From the NCBI GenBank assembly GCA_017475415.1, contig JAFVFM010000101.1:1-5530 (forward strand): a stretch of 5,530 nucleotides of DNA, read 5' to 3'. This document shows positions 1 to 5,522 of this stretch, piece after piece; position 1 is the first letter of the stretch, and each line of letters starts with the position of its first letter. The DNA comes from Solobacterium sp. GTDB lineage: Bacteria; Bacillota_I; Bacilli_A; Erysipelotrichales; Erysipelotrichaceae. Position numbers and translations under genes: made by a program. The notes under the pieces were generated by a model. It saw only the letters and a list, made by a program, of their open reading frames with translations, was not told the origin of the DNA and did no database searches.

Positions 1-57
1 GCAATTCACCAATTTGAAAGTGACTTTTCTATAAAGCACAAAAAGGAGGTGGATTGA
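1..57 (+). CDS. 3' end of an upstream gene (partial, product unknown)
   Basis: Reading from base 1, the frame is open for 18 codons and gives AIHQFESDFSIKHKKEVD, ending at TGA 55-57. The other two forward frames hit stops within the first 35 bases. The TGA shares its final A with the ATG at 57 (TGATG), and the Shine-Dalgarno site of the next gene lies inside this tail. That arrangement is typical of translationally coupled genes in one operon. The peptide is charged and too short to assign to a family. In toxin loci of this type the upstream gene could be a secretion adaptor or a toxin N-terminal part, but nothing here shows that. Confidence 0.45.
   Translation, partial: AIHQFESDFSIKHKKEVD
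43..50 (+). promoter_or_regulatory. Strong ribosome binding site for the LHH toxin
   Basis: AAGGAGGT matches the anti-Shine-Dalgarno sequence almost perfectly. It lies 6 bases before ATG 57 and only 3 before the in-frame TTG at 54. The spacing decides in favour of ATG 57. It also argues that the toxin is translated as a separate protein rather than being only the C-terminal end of a larger toxin; the same frame has stops at 15-17 and 21-23. Confidence 0.75.
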
Positions 58-512
58 TGGGAGCTGGAAAACATGGCGGATTCGGTAAAACACAAGGATC
101 ACAGCCTTTTAAATCAAAACATTTTACCCCAGTTCATTATGAAGGTACTGTCAAAGTAAATGGCCAAGTAAGAGATGTTAGCAGAAGAGTTTACCAACGA
201 AATGATATTGATTTCAATTATTATGATGCACGTTCTGGGATGACGAATCTAGAAAGAATGCTAGAAGGTAGCCCACCAATAGGCGCTGATGGAAAACCAA
301 TAATACTTCATCATGTAATCCAAAAAGAATCTGGACCAATGGTAGAAATAAGAGAGGTAACTCATAAAGAGTATCACAAACCCTTACATGGTTTAATAGG
401 AAAAGGAAATAGCTTCCGAAATGATCCATTACTTGAGAAACAGTATAACAACTTCAGATCTGCATACTGGAAATGGAGAGCAAAAGAATATAAGAAAGGA
501 AAAAGAAAATGA
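57..512 (+). CDS. LHH-type HNH/Endo VII superfamily nuclease toxin
   Basis: A 151-residue protein that resembles the LHH family of HNH/endonuclease VII nucleases, found mostly as C-terminal toxin domains of bacterial polymorphic toxins that cut nucleic acid in competing cells. The core starts near residue 64 with NLERMLEGSPPIGADGKP and continues into the family's name motif LHH (L84-H85-H86), which supplies metal-binding and catalytic histidines. Further histidines follow at 103, 107 and 111 (H-x3-H-x3-H), and the end carries the usual YWKWRAKEY helix (about 137-145). The first 30 residues are glycine- and lysine-rich with no signal peptide or transmembrane segment. The start is ATG 57, placed by the Shine-Dalgarno site at 43-50. 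The gene overlaps the next frame by four bases (ATGA), as toxin and immunity pairs often do. All expected residues are present, so it looks intact. As a stand-alone small protein without a delivery domain it may be an orphan toxin cassette or need a partner encoded upstream. Family call is from motif recognition, not a search. Confidence 0.82.
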   Translation: MGAGKHGGFGKTQGSQPFKSKHFTPVHYEGTVKVNGQVRDVSRRVYQRNDIDFNYYDARSGMTNLERMLEGSPPIGADGKPIILHHVIQKESGPMVEIREVTHKEYHKPLHGLIGKGNSFRNDPLLEKQYNNFRSAYWKWRAKEYKKGKRK

Positions 513-922
513 ACAAAGAGATTAAAACATTAATTAAAGATTATGCTACTAAAAGAAGCTTTACTTATAAGGCTATAACAGAAGAACAAATTAAATAAGC
601 GGAAGAATCTTTATCTGTAAAATTACCTTCTCAATATCTTGAATTTTTAAAAGAATATGGACAAGGTGGTATTGGTGGAATAGAAGTCCTTGGTATTGGA
701 GCGAATAATCAATTGGTATTTGTAGAAGAAACATTGGATTATCGCCAATATGGGCTTCCACAAAATTTAATTGTTATTGAAAACTGTGGTGAATGGGTTT
801 ATTGCATAGACTCTGATACATGCGCAATTATTTCTTGGAGTCAAGATTTAACAAAAGAAGAATATCCAGATTTTGATTCTTATTTGCTGGACAGATTTTC
901 TGATGCAGCTGAAAACCTATAG
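509..922 (+). pseudogene. SMI1/KNR4-type immunity protein, interrupted by a stop codon
   Basis: The frame begins at ATG 509, overlapping the toxin stop as ATGA, and would encode about 137 residues to TAG 920-922. Codon 30 (596-598) is TAA, so the product as written is a 29-residue peptide. Both sides of the stop read as one SMI1/KNR4-like protein. Before it is a helical start ending TEEQIK; after it come AEESLSVKLPSQYLEFLKEYGQGG, the classic family signature with L-P-x-x-Y, and later an acidic aromatic end (YPDFDSYLLDRFSD). SMI1/KNR4 proteins commonly act as antidotes to nuclease toxins, and the position directly behind an LHH toxin fits this. No frameshift is needed: one base change (for example AAA or GAA to TAA) explains the break. 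Restart at TTG 713 would give only 69 residues lacking the signature. It could also be a sequencing error. The family call is firmer than the claim that it is truly inactive. Confidence 0.72.
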
Positions 923-1032
923 TTCTGGTTTGAACGATAAGTAATTTTCATAATAAGTGACAGTTTTTTAGAAATTTTCCATTTTCTCGGTAATAAAGAA
1001 GTGCAGGAGTAAAGAGTACATCCTATGACATA

Positions 1033-1218
1033 GTGAAAGCTTATGTAAGTAAACGCATCAGGAAGTTCTCAAAACAGGAAGTACTTATTGGCTGTAAAAG
1101 CTTGGGTAGTTCTTCTGTTGAAGCTGCACTAAAAAAACTTGTTGATGATGGCACTTTGATAAGAATTGGAGCAGGTAGAAATACACTTTATGCAAGAGCT
1201 GATGCAGTCGGTAAATAG
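1033..1218 (+). CDS. Small winged-helix protein, probably a fragment of a larger gene
   Basis: Sixty-one residues from GTG 1033 to TAG. The sequence has the layout of a winged-helix domain: a helix ending FSKQEVL, a second helix SSSVEAALKKLVDDGTL, then the wing RIGAGRNTLYARAD. The pattern V-x-x-A-L-x-x-L-V-x-x-G-x-[LI]-x-x-x-G-x-G-R is common at the C-terminus of some Fic-like proteins and in small DNA-binding regulators; I cannot decide between them. No Shine-Dalgarno site sits at a useful distance from GTG 1033; an AGGAG at 1005-1009 is about 23 bases away. The same frame stays open upstream to a TAA at 994-996 and reads sensibly (GVKSTSYDIVKAYV), so this is more likely the surviving 3' end of a decayed gene than a complete one. 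If it is expressed, it would be a DNA-binding domain alone. Confidence 0.45.
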   Translation: MKAYVSKRIRKFSKQEVLIGCKSLGSSSVEAALKKLVDDGTLIRIGAGRNTLYARADAVGK

Positions 1219-1315
1219 TTAGGTGTTGGGAAAAAAAGATTGATAAACTAATTAGTACTTATAGTTAATCATATTCCATTCGCTCTTTAATATGAATTAT
1301 TTGATGAATGATGAG

Positions 1316-1346
1316 AGCATTCTGCATGAAGCAGGGTGCTTTTTTT
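1316..1346 (+). terminator. Intrinsic terminator
   Basis: A 10-base-pair stem, AGCATTCTGC against GCAGGGTGCT (eight Watson-Crick pairs and two T-G wobbles), closes a five-base loop ATGAA. A run of seven T's follows. It lies about 100 bases behind the winged-helix fragment and would end transcription coming from the toxin region. Confidence 0.8.
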
Positions 1347-1357
1347 CTTTGGATTGA

Positions 1358-1386
1358 TTTACAAAAACTTTGGTTTGGTATGTAAT
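1358..1386 (+). promoter_or_regulatory. Candidate sigma-A promoter for the 45-residue ORF
   Basis: TTTACA (1358-1363) and TGTAAT (1381-1386) each match the consensus hexamers at five of six positions and are 17 bases apart. Transcription would begin near 1393, just after the terminator at 1316-1346 and about 20 bases ahead of the ATG at 1412. Its agreement with a Shine-Dalgarno site and ORF downstream supports it; it has not been tested. Confidence 0.5.
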
Positions 1387-1411
1387 TTCTTTGGATTCAG
1401 AGGACAAAACT

Positions 1412-1549
1412 ATGGATTATAGGCAGATAAAGCAGGCAAATGAAATACTTAAGAACAAATTAGCAGATGATAAATATCATCAAAGATATTTATTAACAGC
1501 AAAGCAAAAGAAGATATTAAAGGTATTTGATATAGAAGAGGATGAGTAG
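1412..1549 (+). CDS. Small hypothetical protein (45 residues)
   Basis: ATG 1412 to TAG 1547-1549 encodes a 45-residue, lysine-rich, probably helical peptide that starts MDYRQIKQANEILKNKL and ends in an acidic stretch IEEDE. An AGAGGA Shine-Dalgarno site (1399-1404) lies 7 bases before the ATG, and a promoter-like pair lies upstream at 1358-1386, so it has the parts of an expressed gene. I do not recognise a family. No signal peptide or membrane segment is visible. After the TAG the same frame continues for twelve sense codons (KKIANEIAGRLS) to TAA 1586-1588. This continuation looks protein-like, so the gene may once have encoded about 58 residues and acquired a stop. It might be a remnant of a phage or mobile-element gene, in keeping with the other broken genes around it. 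Confidence 0.45.
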   Translation: MDYRQIKQANEILKNKLADDKYHQRYLLTAKQKKILKVFDIEEDE

Positions 1550-1601
1550 AAAAAAATAGCTAATGAAATAGCTGGGAGATTATCATAATTAAGTTCGAGG
1601 T

Positions 1602-1646
1602 ATAAATTTACTGGAAGTTAAGGATTTAACTACATATTACAAAACA
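1602..1646 (+). pseudogene. Possible N-terminal remnant of an ABC-transporter ATPase
   Basis: Fifteen codons from ATA 1602 read INLLEVKDLTTYYKT, which closely resembles the first residues of oligopeptide/dipeptide ABC ATPases (LLEVKxLxTxYxT before the Walker A region). There is no ATG or GTG start, and the GAGGT at 1597-1601 touches the frame directly. The frame then enters a terminator hairpin, and no Walker motifs follow. It can be at most the 5' scrap of a deleted gene, and at this length chance similarity is possible. Confidence 0.22.
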
Positions 1647-1666
1647 TGGAATGCTCCATGTTTTTT
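1641..1666 (+). terminator. Intrinsic terminator ahead of the sugar operon
   Basis: AAAACATGGA pairs perfectly with TCCATGTTTT around the loop ATGC, and the T-run extends to 1666. The symmetric A/T flanks mean it could also work weakly on the other strand. It shields the sucrose operon from read-through out of the accessory region. Confidence 0.72.
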
Positions 1667-1679
1667 GATAGGTTCTATA

Positions 1680-1700
1680 AAACCGGTTTCAAAACCGGTT
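1680..1700 (+). promoter_or_regulatory. Tandem LacI-family operator
   Basis: Two copies of the CG-centred palindrome AACCGGTT lie with centres 12 bases apart (between 1684 and 1685, and between 1696 and 1697). The block can also be read as one larger dyad: AACCGGTTT at 1681-1689 and its exact reverse complement AAACCGGTT at 1692-1700, separated by CA. A CpG-centred AAACCGGTTT core is the typical form of LacI-family operators. The block overlaps the -35 region of the promoter reading into the LacI-type gene, so binding would block transcription of the whole operon, including the repressor. The element also partly matches a CcpA cre site on the minus strand (1703-1690), but the final CA is missing. 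Confidence 0.75.
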
Positions 1701-1716
1701 ACATATGTGCTATAGT
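1688..1716 (+). promoter_or_regulatory. Candidate promoter of the sucrose operon, with extended -10
   Basis: TATAGT (1711-1716) differs from the -10 consensus at one base and is preceded by TGC (1708-1710), which makes an extended -10. A weak -35, TTCAAA (1688-1693), is 17 bases upstream and inside the operator. Counting 7 bases on from the -10 box places the start of transcription at about 1723, which is the A of the repressor's ATG. Confidence 0.5.
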
Positions 1717-1722
1717 AGGTGT

Positions 1723-2763
1723 ATGAAAAAAGTGACTTTTAAAGATATAGCAAATGAAAGTGGTTATTCTAAAGCTACGATATCTCGTTATTTTAATGAT
1801 CCTGATTCTTTAACTGATGATGCTAAAGAAAAGATTTTAAAAGCGATTAATAAATTAAGATATAAAGAGAATAAGATTGCTAGAGTCTTAGCAAACGGGA
1901 AAAGTGAAATTATTGGGGTATTAATACCTGATTTATATATGCATTATTATGCGGATTTACTTACTAAGTTATTAGTATGTAGTGATAAATATGGTTATAA
2001 AGCAATTGTTTTTCAAAGTTTAGATGATTCGATTAAGGAAAAGGATTATTTAGAAGAATTATTAAAATATCATGTGGAAGGCGTTATTGTTATTTCCCAT
2101 GTTATATCTAGTAAAGAATTGGCTTCTATGAATATTCCTTTAGTAACAATTGAAAGAGAAGATCAATATACAAGCAGTATTAATTCTAATAACTATGAAG
2201 GTGGTCTATTAGCAACCAAACATTTAGTAGATCAAGGAGCTGAAGTTTTAATTCATATTAATTCAGGTTTAAAAAAAGAATCTCCTGCTTATGGAAGAAT
2301 TAAAGGTTATCGCCAAGTGGTTAAAGAATCCAAATTAGAGAGTAAAGAATTTAATGCTAATTTTGGTGATCGATATGAAGAAATTGTTAGTAAATTTAAA
2401 CCAATCTTTAATGAGATTGAAGATAAGTATAAGGGTAAGAAAAAAGGAATCTTCTTATCTAATGATACGATTGCGAATGTCTTTTTAAATTTGATTGTAC
2501 AAAAATATAACACTTTACCAGATGATTATTTATTAATTGGTTTTGATGATTCTCCAATTTCTAAAGAAGCAATTATTCCATTAAGTACCATTCATCAAGA
2601 TATTACTGCGATAGCTGAAAAAGCTATGTATTTATTAAATGAAAAGATGCAAGAAAGAAAGAAAAGACATCCTAAAAAAGATGAAACAATCAAACACGAA
2701 ATAGTTGATACTACGTTAATTATTCGTGATACGACAAGAGGTAAATATGAAGAGTTGGACTAG
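1723..2763 (+). CDS. scrR: LacI-family transcriptional repressor of the sucrose operon
   Basis: A 346-residue LacI/GalR-type regulator, the usual length for the family. Residues 4-25 (TFKDIANESGYSKATISRYFND) form the N-terminal helix-turn-helix. Residues 50-61 (with ARVLANGKS) form the hinge helix that inserts into the minor groove at the operator. The sugar-binding core follows, with typical strands SEIIGVLIPD (61-70), HVEGVIVIS (117-125), the LSNDTIAN segment (245-252) and LIGFDDSPIS (271-280). ATG 1723 is preferred because MKKVTFKDIA is the normal family start. ATG 1705 would add six residues (MCYSRC), lies within the promoter and has no ribosome binding site. ATG 1723 also lacks a clear Shine-Dalgarno site, in keeping with a leaderless transcript. 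It is the first gene of the operon and overlaps scrB by 17 bases, so it is probably autorepressed through the operator at 1680-1700. Specificity for sucrose is inferred from its neighbours; the true effector might be sucrose-6-phosphate, fructose or another beta-fructoside. Confidence 0.88.
   Translation: MKKVTFKDIANESGYSKATISRYFNDPDSLTDDAKEKILKAINKLRYKENKIARVLANGKSEIIGVLIPDLYMHYYADLLTKLLVCSDKYGYKAIVFQSLDDSIKEKDYLEELLKYHVEGVIVISHVISSKELASMNIPLVTIEREDQYTSSINSNNYEGGLLATKHLVDQGAEVLIHINSGLKKESPAYGRIKGYRQVVKESKLESKEFNANFGDRYEEIVSKFKPIFNEIEDKYKGKKKGIFLSNDTIANVFLNLIVQKYNTLPDDYLLIGFDDSPISKEAIIPLSTIHQDITAIAEKAMYLLNEKMQERKKRHPKKDETIKHEIVDTTLIIRDTTRGKYEELD
2736..2742 (+). promoter_or_regulatory. Ribosome binding site that fixes the scrB start
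   Basis: AAGAGGT lies inside the last codons of the repressor gene, 4 bases before ATG 2747. The earlier in-frame GTG at 2726 has no such site and would add seven residues that do not look like the family. The site therefore supports ATG 2747 and an overlapping, coupled gene pair. Confidence 0.65.
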
Positions 2764-4225
2764 GAAAGAAAGATATATATCTTTAAGTAAAGAACGATTA
2801 GTTGATTTGAAGAAATTACATGATTCGATTAAAAATAACAGATGGAGAACTTTTTTTCATCTTCAACCAGTAACTGGTTTAATGGGTGATACGAATGGCT
2901 TTTCTTTTTTTAATGGAAAGTGGCATTTGTTCTATCAATGGTTTCCTTATGGTGGAGTTCATGGTTTAAAACATTGGTATCATGTTGAATCTAAAGATTT
3001 ACTTAATTGGCATAATGTTGGTTTAGGTATTGCGCCAAGTAATGATAAAGATAATCAAGGAGTATTTAGTGGTTCTGGATATGTAGAACAAGACACCTTA
3101 TATTTACCATATACTGGCAATAAAAGAGATGAAAATTGGATTAGATATCCTTATCAAATGATGGCTAAGATGGATAAGGATGGTAAGATTACAAAATTAG
3201 AAAAAGAATTAATTGGCCCAATTAATGGCTATAGTGAACATCAAAGAGATCCTAAGCTATTTAAAGAAGGAGATTACTATTACATCTTGATTGGGGTTCA
3301 AGATTTAGAAGGTAAAGGTAAGTTTTTATTTTTACGATCTAAACAAATTGAAACTGATTGGGAAGTATATGGTGAATTAAAAATACAAGGATATGATGAT
3401 TTTGGTTTTATGGTTGAATGTCCTGATATTGAAAAGATTGATGATAAATGGATCTTGTTATTTTCACCACAAGGATTAAAAGCTAAAGGTGAATATTTTA
3501 ATAATGTTTATAATAATACCTATTTTATTGGAGATTTAGATTTAGAGACTTTGACTTTTATTCCCGATAGTGAATTAAAAGAATTAGATCGTGGTTTTGA
3601 TTTCTATGCAGCTCAATGTACTAGTGATCCTAATGATCAAAATCATATTTACTTAAGTGCTTGGTGTGGATTACCTGATTCTGTATATGAACCAATTGAA
3701 GAATTAGGATATTCAGGCTTACAAGTATTTACTCGTGAATTAACCATTAAAGATGGCAAGTTAATTCAAATGCCAATTGATAATTATGAAGCATTAAAAG
3801 GTAATTGTTATATCAATAGTGATACTTCGATTAATGGTGCATTAAAAGGACCTAGTATTCTTGAAATAAAGGAATTAGAAGGTGATTTTGAAGTTGATTT
3901 ATGTAATTTTAAAGTAAATTATGATGCTAATAATAAGAAGTTAGTAATGGATAGAGGTCAAATGACAAATCAATTAAATATTGATTTTGGATTAACTCGT
4001 ACGATTACTTTAGAAAATGATTTAAAAGATTTACTAATTCTATTAGATACAAGTATTATTGAGATCTTTATTAATAAAGGGGAATATGTCGCAACAGCAC
4101 GTATTTTCCCAAATGAAGATGAAAATGGATATTCGATTTTAATGAATAAAGGGAATATCCAAATGTATGATGCTTTACGAAGTGTCACAGATGATTTTGT
4201 GATTTATCCTTCGGAAGATAAATGA
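2747..4225 (+). CDS. scrB: GH32 beta-fructosidase, probable sucrose-6-phosphate hydrolase
   Basis: A 492-residue cytoplasmic glycoside hydrolase of family 32 (no signal peptide), of normal length for ScrB/SacA enzymes. It would cleave sucrose-6-phosphate, delivered by the PTS, into glucose-6-phosphate and fructose. The N-terminal beta-propeller carries the three catalytic blocks: the nucleophile motif at 45-51 (LMGDTNG, nucleophile D48), the transition-state stabiliser R167-D168-P169, and the acid/base E224-C225 in MVECPDI. FHLQP (37-41), GKWHLFYQWFP (57-67) and WCGLPD (306-311) are further family landmarks. The C-terminal beta-sandwich has the usual DTSIIEIFINKGE (434-446) and ARIFP. The nucleophile motif is unusual: the common form is NDPNG, while here G replaces N and T replaces P around the intact Asp. 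The start is ATG 2747, overlapping the repressor by 17 bases. The PTS gene follows 28 bases later, which favours a phosphorylated substrate over an extracellular levanase or invertase role. Fructo-oligosaccharide or another beta-fructoside phosphate remains possible. Confidence 0.92.
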   Translation: MKSWTRKERYISLSKERLVDLKKLHDSIKNNRWRTFFHLQPVTGLMGDTNGFSFFNGKWHLFYQWFPYGGVHGLKHWYHVESKDLLNWHNVGLGIAPSNDKDNQGVFSGSGYVEQDTLYLPYTGNKRDENWIRYPYQMMAKMDKDGKITKLEKELIGPINGYSEHQRDPKLFKEGDYYYILIGVQDLEGKGKFLFLRSKQIETDWEVYGELKIQGYDDFGFMVECPDIEKIDDKWILLFSPQGLKAKGEYFNNVYNNTYFIGDLDLETLTFIPDSELKELDRGFDFYAAQCTSDPNDQNHIYLSAWCGLPDSVYEPIEELGYSGLQVFTRELTIKDGKLIQMPIDNYEALKGNCYINSDTSINGALKGPSILEIKELEGDFEVDLCNFKVNYDANNKKLVMDRGQMTNQLNIDFGLTRTITLENDLKDLLILLDTSIIEIFINKGEYVATARIFPNEDENGYSILMNKGNIQMYDALRSVTDDFVIYPSEDK

Positions 4226-4253
4226 TTTTAGCCAATAGAGAGAGGAGAAAAGT

Positions 4254-5522
4254 ATGGCGTTAGATTATCGTAAATGTGCAGAAGAGATTTTTTCTCATTT
4301 AGGAGGAAAAGCAAATATTGCTTCTGCAGCACACTGTGCAACTCGCTTACGTTTAGCTATTGTTGATAACAGTAAGGTAGACGTTAAAGCATTAGAAAAC
4401 ACCGATGGTGTTCAAGGGGTATTCTCCAATGCAGGTCAATTACAACTAATTATTGGTACTGGCACGGTTAATAAGGTGTATGACGAATTTATCAAGGTAA
4501 GTGGTGTTAGTGCTGGATCTAAAGATGATGTTAAAGCTTTAGCAGCAGCTAATATGCCTTGGTGGAAAAGAATGATTAAGACCTTAGGTGATGTCTTTGT
4601 TCCAATTCTTCCTGCGATTGTAGCTTCAGGTTTAATGATGGGATTAGTAGAAGCTTTAGCAAAAGCTATTCCAGCTTTTGCATCAAGTGATTGGTTTGCA
4701 TTCTTAGATATGGCAGCTAATACAGCATTTGCTTTTTTACCAGTACTTGTAGCAATCAGTGCAGCTAAAGTATTTAGTGGAAATACTTTCTTAGGAGCGG
4801 TTATTGGTTTAATGATGGTTCATCCAGCTTTAGTTAATGGTTGGAATGCAGCTAATGGTTATGGTATTTGGCATTTGTTTGGTGAAGGTATCAAATTTGG
4901 TAATTATACTTTAGGTCAAATTAACCAATTAGGTTATCAAGGACATGTTATTCCAGTAATCATTGCGGTTTGGTTAATGTGTAAAATTGAGAATTGGTTA
5001 CATAAACATGTACCTGAAATGATTGACTTATTTGTTACACCTTTAACTACCGTTATTGTTACTGCTTTATTAACTTTTATGATCATTGGTCCAATTTTCT
5101 CAGGTTTAGAAACAATGGTATTAGATGGTGCTAAAGCATTAGTAGCAAATCCTTTAGGAGCTGGTGCTATGGGGGCTATTTATCCAGTAACGGTTGTTAT
5201 GGGCTTACATCATATGTATAACACGATTGAAGCTGGTATGCTTTCAGCTGGTAATGGTGCCTTAAATACTTGGATGCCAATTGCATCTGCAGCTAACTTT
5301 GCACAATTTGGTGCATGTCTAGCAGTAGGTTTAAAAGCGATAAATAATAAGACTAAAGCAGTAGCAGTTCCATCTAGTATGTCAGCATCTTTAGGTATTA
5401 CGGAACCTGCAATCTTTGGGGTTAACTTACGTTATATGAAACCATTTGTCTTTGCTTGTGTTGGTGGTGCTGTTGGTTCTCTGCTCCCTTTTGTTGGGTT
5501 TAATAAGATTGGTTACAGTTAA
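4254..5522 (+). CDS. scrA: PTS sucrose-type enzyme IIBC, 3' end truncated
   Basis: A membrane permease of the phosphotransferase system that takes up and phosphorylates sucrose at the 6 position. The EIIB domain (about 1-85) has the phosphorylated cysteine in AAHCATRLRL (C28). It ends with the usual FSNAGQLQLIIGTGTVNKVYDEF segment. A linker leads to the EIIC domain from about residue 100 (MPWWKRMIKTLGDVFVPILPAIVASG), with hydrophobic segments near 112-136, 154-172, 179-192, 232-245, 262-283, 305-318 and 345-360. GLHHMYNTIEAGML (318-331) and GITEPAIFGVNLRYMKP (381-397) are sugar-binding signatures of glucose/sucrose-type EIIC. AGAGGAG (4241-4247) precedes ATG 4254 by 6 bases. Sucrose IIBC proteins usually run to about 450-480 residues, longer with a fused EIIA. 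This one stops at 422, just after GGAVGS (404-409), and lacks the last membrane segments. The final 13 residues do not fit the family. No EIIA domain is visible, so one would come from elsewhere. The substrate is inferred from family resemblance and the adjacent GH32 gene. Confidence 0.9.
   Translation: MALDYRKCAEEIFSHLGGKANIASAAHCATRLRLAIVDNSKVDVKALENTDGVQGVFSNAGQLQLIIGTGTVNKVYDEFIKVSGVSAGSKDDVKALAAANMPWWKRMIKTLGDVFVPILPAIVASGLMMGLVEALAKAIPAFASSDWFAFLDMAANTAFAFLPVLVAISAAKVFSGNTFLGAVIGLMMVHPALVNGWNAANGYGIWHLFGEGIKFGNYTLGQINQLGYQGHVIPVIIAVWLMCKIENWLHKHVPEMIDLFVTPLTTVIVTALLTFMIIGPIFSGLETMVLDGAKALVANPLGAGAMGAIYPVTVVMGLHHMYNTIEAGMLSAGNGALNTWMPIASAANFAQFGACLAVGLKAINNKTKAVAVPSSMSASLGITEPAIFGVNLRYMKPFVFACVGGAVGSLLPFVGFNKIGYS

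Noticed and set aside
214..429. 71-codon frame on the minus strand inside the toxin gene
   Set aside because: It mirrors the LHH toxin coding sequence, reads as a low-complexity Leu/Phe-rich peptide and has no ribosome binding site or family pattern.
713..922. Independent 69-residue gene starting at TTG 713
   Set aside because: It is the in-frame C-terminal part of the SMI1/KNR4-type protein, lacks a Shine-Dalgarno site, and sequence upstream to 599 in the same frame carries the family signature.
1247..1256. Perfect 10-base palindrome ACTAATTAGT
   Set aside because: A/T-rich and short, expected by chance in this composition, with no promoter, T-run or paired gene to give it a role.
1690..1703. 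CcpA cre site on the minus strand (TGTAACCGGTTTTG)
   Set aside because: The left half and centre fit the cre consensus, but the right end has TG where CA is required. It is better explained as part of the duplicated LacI-type operator.
2307..2513. 68-codon minus-strand frame inside the repressor gene
   Set aside because: Antisense shadow of a clear LacI-family protein; no start signals or recognisable domain.
3970..4188. 72-codon minus-strand frame inside scrB
   Set aside because: Antisense shadow of the GH32 C-terminal beta-sandwich, hydrophobic by codon complementarity only.
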